The position numbers were made by a program, and so were the translations under genes. The notes under the pieces were generated by a model. The model made no database searches. It saw only the letters and a program-made list of their open reading frames with translations, and was not told where the DNA came from. Shown here one piece after another: positions 15,079 to 22,799 of a stretch of DNA of 32,851 bases. The DNA comes from Caryophanales bacterium (GTDB taxonomy: Bacteria > Bacillota_I > Bacilli_A > RFN20 > CAG-288), in NCBI GenBank assembly GCA_021621525.1, contig JAJVUU010000018.1, forward strand, positions 1-32,851, read 5' to 3'. Each line of letters starts with the position of its first letter. The stretch's first letter is position 1.

Positions 15079-15120
15079 GAAACGTTGTTTCGCTATTTTC
15101 TTTAGTATATAATACTAAAG
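15079..15120 (+). promoter_or_regulatory. ileS promoter with two palindromes
   Basis: TTGTTT (15085-15090), 17-bp spacer, TATAAT (15108-15113). The -35 lies in GAAAC-GTT-GTTTC (15079-15091). The -10 lies in a perfect palindrome CTTTAGTAT-ATA-ATACTAAAG (15100-15120). A leader of about 36 bases remains, too short for a T-box. Confidence 0.65.
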
Positions 15121-15155
15121 TTTGTCTATATACATATTTTTTATGGAGGTTTGAT

Positions 15156-17885
15156 ATGGAATTGAAGAAGACTTTGATCATGCCGAAAGGAAAGTTCCCG
15201 ATGAGAGCCAACCTTCCTTCCTGGGAAGGAAAGATGGCTGAAGATTGGGATGGCATGAATCTATACGAACAGCTGCTCAAGGCTCATGAGACCAAGGATC
15301 CGTTCTATCTTCATGATGGCCCGCCTTATGCCAACAACGAAATCCATGCCGGACATGCCTTGAACAAGATCATCAAGGACATCATCATCCGTTCCAAGAA
15401 TCTCGAAGGGTATTATGTTCCGTATACGCCCGGCTGGGATACGCATGGCCTGCCGATTGAAAACTGTGTCACGAAGATGGGTATCGACAGAAGGACAACG
15501 CCAGCCGGAGACTTCCGCAGGAAGTGCCGTGAATATGCTCTCACACAGGTGGATAGGCAGAGAGGTCAGATGCTTCGCCTCGGCGTCATCGGAGACTATC
15601 ATCATCCATATCTGACGCTGAACAGGGATTATGAAGTCAATCAGGTCAAGATCTTTGCTAAGATGGCCCTTGACGGACTGATCTACAAAGGTCTCAAGCC
15701 AGTCATTTGGTCCTGGTCCAGTGAATCAGCCTTGGCTGAGGCCGAGGTCGAATATAAGGATGTCACGGCAACGACCATCTATTTCCGTTTCCCTGTCGAA
15801 GAAGGAAATGAATTTGTCAGCAAGGGTGATTTCTTCCTTGTCTGGACGACGACTGGTTGGACCATTCCTTCCAACCAGGGACTTTGTCTCAATCCTGGCA
15901 TGGAATATGGCCTTTACAAGACGGACAAAGGCAATTATGTCATGCTGAAAGACCTTGCCGACAAATTGAAGGATGAGGTCCATTTCGCATCCATCGAACT
16001 CATCAAAACCTTCACGGGAAGAGATGTCGAAGGCGTCAAGGTCCATCATCCGTATATGGATAGGCTTGTTCCTGTCTGTGTGGATGACTATGTCACTTCC
16101 GATTCCGGTACCGGCATCGTCCATCTTGGCCCTGGCCATGGTGCGGATGACTATCGTGTCGGTAAGAAATATGGTCTTCCAATCATCTGTACCGTCGATT
16201 CCAAGGGATACATGATTGATGCCGGTGACGAAGTCAACGGTATGTTCTATGAAGACTGCTCCAGAAAGGTCATCGAAATCCTTAGGGAAAACGGCAATCT
16301 TCTTGCTACGCAGGATATCGTCCACGCCTATCCGCATGACTGGAGGACGAAGAAACCTGTCATCTTCCGTGCTACCGCCCAGTGGTTCTGCTCTGTCTCC
16401 AAAATCAAGGACAAGCTTCTTGAAGAGGCTGACAAGGTTTCCTATAAGCCAAGCTGGGGCAAGGTCAGGTTCGAGAACATGCTCACCGGAAGAGATGACT
16501 GGTGCATCTCCCGTCAGAGACTTTGGGGTGTCCCGATTCCGATTTTCTATGGGGAAGATGGGGAAGCCATTCTTGATGAAAAGCTCTTCGAACATGTCGA
16601 GAAGCTCTTCAGCGAATATGGTTCCGACATCTGGTACGAAAAGGATGTCAAGGAACTGCTTCCCGAAGGCTATGCCAACCCACATTCTCCGCATGGCATC
16701 TTCACCAAGGAAAAGGATATCATGGATGTCTGGTTTGATTCCGGATCTTCCTTCCTTGGCTCTGACATCGCTTTAGGCCATCCTTTCCCTGCTGACATCT
16801 ATTTTGAAGGCAATGACCAGTATCGTGGATGGTATAACTCTTCCATGATTCTCTCTGTCGCCTATACCGGAAAATCTCCTTATAAGCAGATTCTCACTCA
16901 CGGGTTCATCGTCGACCAGAATGGCGAGAAGTTCTCCAAGTCCAAGAAGAACGGTATCGATCCTGTCACCATCTGCAACCAGTTCGGTGCCGATATCCTC
17001 CGTCTTTGGACGACTTCCATCGACTACACGACGGCTGAAATCAAACTTACCCAGGATCTTCTCAAGGTCTGTTCCGATCAGTACAGGAAGGTGAGAAATA
17101 CCTTCAAGTTCATGATCACCAACCTGGATGACGATGATCAGGGAAATCATTTCGACATCAACTATGAGCCGAAGAATCTTTCCTTGATTGACCAGATGAT
17201 GCTCAACAAGCTCAAAGTCGTCTTGTCTGAGATGAAGAAGGGCTACGACACCTATGATTTTGCCAGTGTCAGCAACACGGTCATGAATTTCTTTGTCAAT
17301 GACCTTTCCAGCTTCTATCTTGATTTCAAGAAGGATACCTTATATTGCGAGGCCAAGGATTCTCTTTCCAGAAGGAATACGCAATATGTCCTTTACACCA
17401 TCGTCAAGAACATCGCCATCGCCTATTCTCCAATCCTTGCCTTTACCGGCGAGGAAATCTATAGGGCCATCGATATCAAGGACAGGAAAAACTCCGTCGC
17501 CTTGGAAAGCTATCCTGACCTTGGAGAAATCGATGAGAGCCTCTCTTCCGACTATAAGACCTTCCTTGCTTTGAGGGATCATGTCAATGCTGTTTTGGAG
17601 CCTTCCAGAAAAAGCGGACTCATCGGTTCTTCTTCCGAGGCAAGCCTTGTCTATCTTCCGAAGAGCCAGGAAGAATCCGATTTGATTGGCCTCTTCAAGG
17701 AGGGCGAGTTGGAGAAGATTCTTCAGGTTTCCCATTTTGCCGTCGGCGATGAGGATAAGGTCAGCAAGCATGGCGGTGTAAAATGTGAACGCTGCTGGAA
17801 TTATTTCGACGACTGTCTCGAGGATGAAGAAGGCCATCATCTTTGCAAGCGTTGCATGGATGTCGTCTCTTCCCTCAAGGAGTAG
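15156..17885 (+). CDS. ileS: Isoleucyl-tRNA synthetase
   Basis: Charges tRNA-Ile with isoleucine and edits mischarged valine. The 909 residues are the normal bacterial length. The class I signatures are present: HAGH at residues 64-67 (HIGH motif) in DGPPYANNEIHAGHALNKII, and KFSKS at 592-596 (KMSKS) with GEKFSKSKKNG. The CP1 editing domain lies around 190-400 (VWTTTGWTIPSNQGLCLNPG). The C-terminal zinc finger CERCWNYFDDC...CKRC ends the protein, as in the bacterial type. GGAGG six bases before the ATG supports the start. It is first in ileS-lspA-rluD, a Bacillota-style order, with only three bases before lspA. Confidence 0.98.
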   Translation: MELKKTLIMPKGKFPMRANLPSWEGKMAEDWDGMNLYEQLLKAHETKDPFYLHDGPPYANNEIHAGHALNKIIKDIIIRSKNLEGYYVPYTPGWDTHGLPIENCVTKMGIDRRTTPAGDFRRKCREYALTQVDRQRGQMLRLGVIGDYHHPYLTLNRDYEVNQVKIFAKMALDGLIYKGLKPVIWSWSSESALAEAEVEYKDVTATTIYFRFPVEEGNEFVSKGDFFLVWTTTGWTIPSNQGLCLNPGMEYGLYKTDKGNYVMLKDLADKLKDEVHFASIELIKTFTGRDVEGVKVHHPYMDRLVPVCVDDYVTSDSGTGIVHLGPGHGADDYRVGKKYGLPIICTVDSKGYMIDAGDEVNGMFYEDCSRKVIEILRENGNLLATQDIVHAYPHDWRTKKPVIFRATAQWFCSVSKIKDKLLEEADKVSYKPSWGKVRFENMLTGRDDWCISRQRLWGVPIPIFYGEDGEAILDEKLFEHVEKLFSEYGSDIWYEKDVKELLPEGYANPHSPHGIFTKEKDIMDVWFDSGSSFLGSDIALGHPFPADIYFEGNDQYRGWYNSSMILSVAYTGKSPYKQILTHGFIVDQNGEKFSKSKKNGIDPVTICNQFGADILRLWTTSIDYTTAEIKLTQDLLKVCSDQYRKVRNTFKFMITNLDDDDQGNHFDINYEPKNLSLIDQMMLNKLKVVLSEMKKGYDTYDFASVSNTVMNFFVNDLSSFYLDFKKDTLYCEAKDSLSRRNTQYVLYTIVKNIAIAYSPILAFTGEEIYRAIDIKDRKNSVALESYPDLGEIDESLSSDYKTFLALRDHVNAVLEPSRKSGLIGSSSEASLVYLPKSQEESDLIGLFKEGELEKILQVSHFAVGDEDKVSKHGGVKCERCWNYFDDCLEDEEGHHLCKRCMDVVSSLKE

Positions 17886-17888
17886 CCA

Positions 17889-18620
17889 ATGGAAAATCAA
17901 GGAAAAGTCCAGACTTTCTTCAAGAATCTCCCGTCCAGGCTGAGGACGTACTTCAAGGATTACTTCAAAAAACTGAATTATCCGGCATGGATCATCTGTG
18001 TCCTTGCTTCCGTCGGCCTGTTCCTTCTGGACTACTTCACCAAACGTGTGGCCTATGCCGATAGCAGGCTTCAGGCGGGGGAGACTGTCGATTTCATCCC
18101 AGGCTTCATCTCCTTCTATCTTGTCGGCAACAAAGGTGCTGCCTGGGGCAGCCTCTCCGGATGGTCATGGTTTTTGATTCCGGTCAGCATGATTGCCAGC
18201 ATCATGCTTCTTGTCAATCTCCTTTTCCGTTTCAGGAAGTATAACTGGGGGATGACCATCGGCATCACCCTGATGCTGCCTGGTGCTGTCGGAAATCTTG
18301 TCGACCGCATCGGCCTTGCTGCCCAGTTGGAACCTTATCGGCATGGTGTCATCGATTTCCTGCGTTTTACCTTCTGGCCCAGTTTCCCGATATGCAATGT
18401 GGCGGATTATTGTCTGACTCTTGGCATCATCGTCCTTCTTGTCGGCTTTGCCTTTGAATTCCGCAAGGAATATCAGCAGCTCAAGAACGAGGAAAAGCAG
18501 GAAAAAGAGGCGACCATGGACCCTGCAAAGAAGGATGATATGGAACGAAAGCTTGCCGAAATGGAACAGAAGAACGGTTCCTCAAAGGAAGGTGATGAAG
18601 ATGGAAAAACAGGAATTTAA
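17889..18620 (+). CDS. lspA: Lipoprotein signal peptidase II with charged C-terminal tail
   Basis: A membrane aspartyl protease that cleaves signal peptides from lipidated prolipoproteins such as the PotD in this window. It has 243 residues against the usual 150-170. Residues 30-190 are the enzyme: four membrane helices, catalytic D139 in GAVGNLVDRIG and D173 in CNVADYCL. An N-terminal amphipathic extension (1-30) and a highly charged tail (191-243, ending KEGDEDGKTGI) account for the extra length. GGAGTAG overlaps the ileS stop. Its end overlaps rluD by 20 bases, so part of the tail is constrained by the rluD start. Confidence 0.95.
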   Translation: MENQGKVQTFFKNLPSRLRTYFKDYFKKLNYPAWIICVLASVGLFLLDYFTKRVAYADSRLQAGETVDFIPGFISFYLVGNKGAAWGSLSGWSWFLIPVSMIASIMLLVNLLFRFRKYNWGMTIGITLMLPGAVGNLVDRIGLAAQLEPYRHGVIDFLRFTFWPSFPICNVADYCLTLGIIVLLVGFAFEFRKEYQQLKNEEKQEKEATMDPAKKDDMERKLAEMEQKNGSSKEGDEDGKTGI

Positions 18621-19515
18621 GGCAGATCAGGCAGGAAGACTTGATGTCGTTCTGGCTGCTGTCTCTTCCCTTTCCCGCTCACAGGCCGGAAAGGCAATCA
18701 AACTGGGACAGGTCGAAGTCAATTCGAAAGTGATTGACGCTCCTTCCTATAAAGTTGCTCCTGGGGATGTGCTCTCTTATCTTCCGGAAGATAAGAAGCC
18801 GGCTGTCTTAACGCCCAAGGAGAAGGTGAATCTTGACTTTGTCTATAAGGATGAAGACATTTCCATCATCAACAAGCCTCGTGGCATGGTCGTCCATCCT
18901 GCACCCGGACACAGTGACGATACCCTCGTCAACTATCTGATGGAAGACAAGGATTTTGATTTCGATGCCTCGGACCAGGAGAACAACAGGCCTGGCATCG
19001 TCCATAGGATTGATAAGGATACGTCCGGACTTCTAGCCATTGCCAACAACATGGAAAGCCAGGCCATCCTTCAGAATGAAATCCGTGAAGGGGAATTCCA
19101 TAGGACCTATCTTGCCTTGGTATACGGAAATGTCAAGGACAAGAAATTCCGTATCGATGCTCCCTTGACGAGACCAAACCATACGCACAGGAAGGCGGAG
19201 GTTGATATCTATAAGGGAAGGGATGCCATAACACACTGTGTGACCTTGGCAAACAACGGAAAGGTTTCCCTTCTCAAAGTCACCCTCGAGACCGGAAGGA
19301 CGCATCAGATCAGAGCCCATCTTGCCTATATCGGTTATCCGATCGTTGGCGATCCGCTCTATGGAAGAAGAAGGGAAGAGGTTGCCACAAAGGGTCAGGC
19401 TCTTCATGCCTATTCTCTATCCCTCATCCATCCCAGAACATTCAAACGTGTCACGTTCTATGCTCCGCTCGATGAGTATTTCAAGAGTCTTCTTCGTTAT
19501 TTCTATAAGAAGTAA
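18601..19515 (+). CDS. rluD: RluA/RluD-family 23S rRNA pseudouridine synthase
   Basis: Converts uridines to pseudouridine in RNA, in the RluD type in large-subunit rRNA helix 69. The 304 residues have an N-terminal S4 RNA-binding domain (about 13-60: LDVVLAAVSSLSRSQAGKAI) and a catalytic domain with HRIDKDTSGLL (residues 135-145, D138 catalytic). Conserved family segments NKPRGMVVHPAPGH and ETGRTHQIRAHLAYIGYPIV are present. The start at 18601 is chosen because the S4 domain then begins normally. An ATG two codons upstream is equally possible. Which RluA-family member it is cannot be settled by reading alone. Confidence 0.92.
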   Translation: MEKQEFKADQAGRLDVVLAAVSSLSRSQAGKAIKLGQVEVNSKVIDAPSYKVAPGDVLSYLPEDKKPAVLTPKEKVNLDFVYKDEDISIINKPRGMVVHPAPGHSDDTLVNYLMEDKDFDFDASDQENNRPGIVHRIDKDTSGLLAIANNMESQAILQNEIREGEFHRTYLALVYGNVKDKKFRIDAPLTRPNHTHRKAEVDIYKGRDAITHCVTLANNGKVSLLKVTLETGRTHQIRAHLAYIGYPIVGDPLYGRRREEVATKGQALHAYSLSLIHPRTFKRVTFYAPLDEYFKSLLRYFYKK

Positions 19516-19525
19516 AAGTACATGG

Positions 19526-19576
19526 GCTGTTGCAAAACCTTGAGAAAATCAGGGTAGAGGCAACAGCTCTTTTTTA
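19526..19576 (+). terminator. Terminator of ileS-lspA-rluD
   Basis: GCTGTTGC (19526-19533) pairs with GCAACAGC (19560-19567), with inner stem CCTTGA-GAAAA-TCAGGG, then a T run. Confidence 0.85.
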
Positions 19577-19650
19577 TTAAAAAAAAGAGACACTTTACTA
19601 AAAAGTGCCTCGTGTTTTGTAAAAATCTTTGTTCAGGAGATTTTTTACCA
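19577..19650 (-). ncRNA. Possible small RNA with terminator
   Basis: On the minus strand a TAAAAT box (near 19662) is followed by hairpin AAAAATCT-CCTGAACA-AGATTTTT type (about 19620-19643). After it comes a terminator, GGCACTTT/AAAGTGTC with a run of eight T (about 19577-19606). No minus-strand gene ends here to need a terminator. The promoter is weak. Confidence 0.35.
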
Positions 19651-20015
19651 AGCGTATTTTACCACAAGGATGGTCATTTTGTCTCCCTTGATTTGGAGAA
19701 TCAGAAAACAAAAGGGTTGGGTTGCCTTTTGTCGGATTTTGGATTTGAATGGTTTTCTTTTATATGCTTTGAAGACAGATTGTCTAGATTTCTTTTACAG
19801 CTGATTTTGAAATTTGCCGATAAACAGCCGACTGATTGAAGAACGATGTAGGAATTTGTAGTAATTATTTTTGAAGACTGTTTATCTGATTTTTTCACCA
19901 TACGTATTTATCTCAAACCTCGATTTTCTAAAACTATCTCATTGGCTGTCTTCTTCTTTGAAGAAGTTGGCAGCATCAGGACTGTCAAATGAGGATGAAA
20001 GATGTTTTTGACAAG
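19651..20015. other. AT-rich gene-free stretch with degenerate repeats
   Basis: No credible gene. Two similar segments GATTTTTTACCAAGCGTATT (about 19640) and GATTTTTTCACCATACGTAT (about 19891) lie some 250 bases apart. TTTGAAGACAGATTGTCTAG (about 19770) resembles TTTGAAGACTGTTTATCTGA (about 19873). GATAAACAG near 19819 is inverted near 19881. It may be the residue of an old element or tandem duplication. Confidence 0.45.
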
Positions 20016-20057
20016 AAAAAAGAGCTAGGCTACCTGTTTCAGGTTGTGCCTGGCTCT
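20016..20057 (-). terminator. Terminator of the eda-kdgK operon
   Basis: AGAGCTAGGC (20021-20030) pairs with GCCTGGCTCT (20048-20057) with one wobble. A six-A run on its left gives the U tract on the minus strand. Confidence 0.85.
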
Positions 20058-20076
20058 ATTGTATTTTTAGTACGGA

Positions 20077-21102
20077 TTAACGCTGAACTCTTCCGGAACC
20101 ATTGCCGTTGGCAAGAGTTTCGACTTCGTTCCAGCTGACGAGGTTGTAGTCGCCTTCGATGGAATGCTTGAGGCAGGAAGCAGCGACGGCAAGCTCGATG
20201 ACCTGCTGATCGTCATATCCTTTGAGGATGGCTGCGATGAGACCGCCACCGAAGGAATCACCACCGCCGACTCTGTCGACGATTCTCATGGAATACTTCT
20301 TGGAAGTATAGAACTTTCCATCGCTGTAGAGCATGGCGGACCAGTTGTTGTCGGAAGCGGAGATGGATTCTCTCAAGGTGATGGCAACCTTCTTGAAGCC
20401 GAACTTGTCGACCAGCTGATGGCAGACATCTTCATATCCCTTGGCAGAAAGCTTTCCGGTATTGATGTCGGTATCGGTAGCCTTGATGCCGAAGACATCA
20501 CTGGCATCTTCTTCGTTGGCGATGCAGACATCGACATATTTGCAGACCTCGGTCATGGTCTTGTTGGCTTCTTCCTTGCTCCAAAGCTTCTTTCTGAAGT
20601 TGAGGTCGGTAGAAACGGTAAGGCCAAGCTTCTTGGCAGCCTTGACAGCTTCGATGGTGATTTCAGCCATGTTCTTGGAGATGGCTGGAGTGATGCCAGT
20701 CACATGGAACCATGTAGCACCGGCAAAGATCTTTTCCCAGTCGAAGTCGGACGGCTTGGCTTCGGCGATGGCAGAATGGGCTCTGTCATAGATGACTTTG
20801 CTAGGACGCTGGGAAGCACCCTTTTCGCAATAGTAGATGCCGACTTTTTCACCGCCACGGACGATGAGGGAGGTGTCGACACCGAATTTTCTCAAGGAAT
20901 TGACGGCAGCCTGACCGATTTCATGGGAAGGAAGCTTGGTGACAAAGGCTGCATCGATGCCATAGTTGGCAAGGGAGACGGCAACGTTGGCTTCAGCACC
21001 ACCGAAAGTGGCTTCCAAATTGTCGGTCTGAACGAAACGGAGATAGCCCATCGGGGCAAGACGAAGCATGACTTCGCCGAAGGTGATGACTTTCTGAGAC
21101 AT
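20077..21102 (-). CDS. kdgK: 2-keto-3-deoxygluconate kinase
   Basis: Phosphorylates KDG to KDPG with ATP in hexuronate breakdown. The 341 residues belong to the PfkB (ribokinase) family. The N-terminal MSQKVITFGEVMLRLAPMGY and FGGAEANVAVSLANYG supply the substrate site. The C-terminal PfkB signature is DRVGGGDSFGGGLIAAILKG, with the catalytic Asp in GGGDSF. The start at 21102 is chosen because AAGGAAAAAAG lies upstream and the family N-terminus begins there. It follows eda by 19 bases, and its context (eda, uxuA, mannonate oxidoreductase) supports KDG over fructose as substrate. Confidence 0.93.
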   Translation of the reverse strand: MSQKVITFGEVMLRLAPMGYLRFVQTDNLEATFGGAEANVAVSLANYGIDAAFVTKLPSHEIGQAAVNSLRKFGVDTSLIVRGGEKVGIYYCEKGASQRPSKVIYDRAHSAIAEAKPSDFDWEKIFAGATWFHVTGITPAISKNMAEITIEAVKAAKKLGLTVSTDLNFRKKLWSKEEANKTMTEVCKYVDVCIANEEDASDVFGIKATDTDINTGKLSAKGYEDVCHQLVDKFGFKKVAITLRESISASDNNWSAMLYSDGKFYTSKKYSMRIVDRVGGGDSFGGGLIAAILKGYDDQQVIELAVAASCLKHSIEGDYNLVSWNEVETLANGNGSGRVQR

Positions 21103-21121
21103 TTTTCTTTTTTCCTTATGA

Positions 21122-21769
21122 TTACTTGTTATATTGGGCACGTGCCTTCTTGACTTCCTCGACAAAGGCTTTGGCATTGTCGACGATCTTTTCGAAATCA
21201 CCGGTCTTGGCCGGAGCGGTCAAAGAAGAACCTGCGGAGACGGCAACGGCACCGTTCTTGATCCAGTCATTGATGTTTTCGAGGGAAACACCGCCGCTGG
21301 GAAGAAGCTTGGCCTTCGGGAACGGACCATGGACATCCTTGAAATAGCTCGGCTTGCAGACGGAACCAGGGAAGACCTTGACAATCTTGACACCTTTCTT
21401 CATGGCATTGTAGATTTCGGTCGGAGTGAAGCAACCGGCAAAATACGGGATGTCGACACTCTTGCAGAATTCGTTGACACCATCATCGAAGCAAGGACTG
21501 ACGATGAACTTTGCACCCTTGGAATAGGCAAGGCGGGCAGTCTCTTCGTTTAAGACGGTACCGGCACCGACGATGGCATCGACCTCGTTGGCAACCAAGG
21601 CTTCGATGACTTTGTCAGCATCCGGAACGGTGAAGGTGATTTCCAACCCCTTGATACCGCCCTTGGCAGCATAGGTGGCCATCTTGACGGCGTCTTCGAC
21701 GCTGTTGGCTCTGATGACGGCTAAGACACCGCCATCGACGATTCCCTTAATGATTTCATCTGAATTCAT
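21122..21769 (-). CDS. eda: KDPG/KHG aldolase
   Basis: Splits 2-keto-3-deoxy-6-phosphogluconate into pyruvate and glyceraldehyde-3-phosphate, the last step of the hexuronate/Entner-Doudoroff route. The 215 residues form one TIM barrel. The Schiff-base lysine is K131 in KIVKVFPGS, the catalytic glutamate E43 in GLEITFTVP, and R20 (VIRA) probably binds phosphate. GAGTVLNEETA and LLPSGGVSLENI are the usual phosphate-binding segments. GAGGAGAT precedes the ATG at 21769. It is first in the eda-kdgK unit and has its own promoter with a palindromic site. Confidence 0.95.
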   Translation of the reverse strand: MNSDEIIKGIVDGGVLAVIRANSVEDAVKMATYAAKGGIKGLEITFTVPDADKVIEALVANEVDAIVGAGTVLNEETARLAYSKGAKFIVSPCFDDGVNEFCKSVDIPYFAGCFTPTEIYNAMKKGVKIVKVFPGSVCKPSYFKDVHGPFPKAKLLPSGGVSLENINDWIKNGAVAVSAGSSLTAPAKTGDFEKIVDNAKAFVEEVKKARAQYNK

Positions 21770-21811
21770 AATAAATTTATCTCCTCTATTTTTTATGAAT
21801 GTACGAACTCA

Positions 21812-21866
21812 ACTTGTATACAAGTCCGATTGACTTTAGTATAGCCCTTCCACTTGTAATAGTAAA
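21812..21866 (-). promoter_or_regulatory. eda-kdgK promoter with 14-bp palindromic operator
   Basis: Minus strand TTTACT (21866-21861), 17-bp spacer, TATACT (21843-21838). The perfect palindrome ACTTGTATACAAGT (21812-21825) lies just downstream of the -10. A half-site ACTTGTA (21852-21858) lies in the spacer. TTGTATACAA-type sites are typical for GntR-family (FadR subgroup) repressors. No such gene is in the window. Confidence 0.75.
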
Positions 21867-21913
21867 GACACTTTTTTGTTTCTTATTTACTTCTTTGTTC
21901 CTTTGTCATGAAT

Positions 21914-22687
21914 TTACTTGTCGTCCGATGGGGAGACGCCGATGACTTTGAGATATTGCCTGTAGAAGGTGGAATAATCGTTGAAATTCAGCTTCTCACA
22001 TACGGTCAGAGGCTTGGCTCCGTTCTGGATCATCGAATGGGCATGGATGATCTTCTTGGAACGGATGTATTTCATGATGGGAATATGCATTTCCTTCTTG
22101 AAAGAGTTGGAAATGTAGGATTCGGAATAATTGAGGTCTTCCGACATCTTGGCCAAGGTCAGGTTGTCCTCGAGATGCTGTTCGATGTAATTGGTGATTT
22201 TGGAGACGACGGATATGTTGTCGTCCTTGTTGGATGACGGCCTGGAGTTGTCAAGCAGGGCGATGAGTTCCCATAGTTTTGCCTCACAGATGATATACAT
22301 GTCCTCATCGTTCATCATGGAGTAATAGTTGTCGAGGCTTCGGATGACGGAAATCTCTTCCTGGTTCAGTTTATAGAACGGGCTTCTTTGGAAGAGTTTG
22401 TTCCTGCAGTTTTCGGGAAAGAGTGTTTCCGGGAACTTCAGGACATATCTTTCATAGAGGACGGAACGGTTGACTTCCGCAAAATGGAACTTCCCTGGCT
22501 GGATCAGAATACAATCGCCGCTTTTCATTTTTCTTTTTTCTCCTTCTACATTGTATTCTGCGTCTCCGGAGACAAAAAACAGGATTTCGACAAACGGATG
22601 CATGTGTTTTCCGTATTCGTCCTTCGGACTGGATGCGTAATCCATCTTGTGGCTGAAGTCTATATTTTGGTAGTTAAATTGAAACAT
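21914..22687 (-). CDS. AraC-family transcriptional regulator
   Basis: A 257-residue regulator. An N-terminal cupin ligand domain spans about 1-140 (KHMHPFVEILFFVSGDAEYN, then SGDCILIQPGKFHFAE). The C-terminal double helix-turn-helix spans about 160-257: LTLAKMSEDLNYSESYISNS and VCEKLNFNDYSTFYRQYLKV. It lies between divergent uxuA and eda, so it probably controls sugar-acid catabolism here, with a sugar acid as likely effector. It reads towards eda with no clear terminator between them. There is no Shine-Dalgarno site before the ATG, and the -10 box ends only nine bases upstream, consistent with a leaderless mRNA. Confidence 0.9.
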   Translation of the reverse strand: MFQFNYQNIDFSHKMDYASSPKDEYGKHMHPFVEILFFVSGDAEYNVEGEKRKMKSGDCILIQPGKFHFAEVNRSVLYERYVLKFPETLFPENCRNKLFQRSPFYKLNQEEISVIRSLDNYYSMMNDEDMYIICEAKLWELIALLDNSRPSSNKDDNISVVSKITNYIEQHLEDNLTLAKMSEDLNYSESYISNSFKKEMHIPIMKYIRSKKIIHAHSMIQNGAKPLTVCEKLNFNDYSTFYRQYLKVIGVSPSDDK

Positions 22688-22695
22688 ACAGCTTT

Positions 22696-22723
22696 ATTAT
22701 AGTTAAATAATTGAAAAATGCAA
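22696..22723 (-). promoter_or_regulatory. Promoter of the AraC-type regulator
   Basis: Minus strand TTGCAT (22723-22718), 16-bp spacer, TATAAT (22701-22696). Predicted transcription start near 22689, about two bases before the ATG (22687-22685). Confidence 0.65.
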
Positions 22724-22745
22724 TATTTTATACTTAAATTTGCAA

Positions 22746-22773
22746 TTGAACCGCTTCCTAAGTTTGGTAAAAT
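22746..22773 (+). promoter_or_regulatory. Promoter of uxuA
   Basis: TTGAAC (22746-22751), 16-bp spacer, TAAAAT (22768-22773). The ribosome site AAGGAGAAAG precedes the ATG at 22800. The eda palindrome is not found here. Confidence 0.65.
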
Positions 22774-22799
22774 ATAAGCCACAAGGAGAAAGTCTCAAA

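Noticed and set aside
15040..15155. T-box riboswitch before ileS
   Set aside because: Only about 36 bases lie between the predicted transcription start and the ATG; no T-box consensus (TGGNACC) or antiterminator was seen.
15726..16694. Minus-strand open frame of 322 codons within ileS
   Set aside because: Antisense shadow of an unmistakable synthetase.
19523..19567. Insertion-sequence end suggested by GGGCTGTTGC
   Set aside because: The inverted partner lies only 26 bases away with an inner stem and a T run, so a terminator explains it fully.
19701..19901. 66-codon minus-strand frame in the rluD-kdgK gap
   Set aside because: No ribosome site, Ser/Asn/Lys-rich translation without recognisable similarity, and it lies in repeat-containing AT-rich DNA.
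20164..21153. Plus-strand open frame of 329 codons across kdgK
   Set aside because: Lies antisense to kdgK, which has complete PfkB motifs and an operon context; low-complexity Gly/Asp-rich translation.
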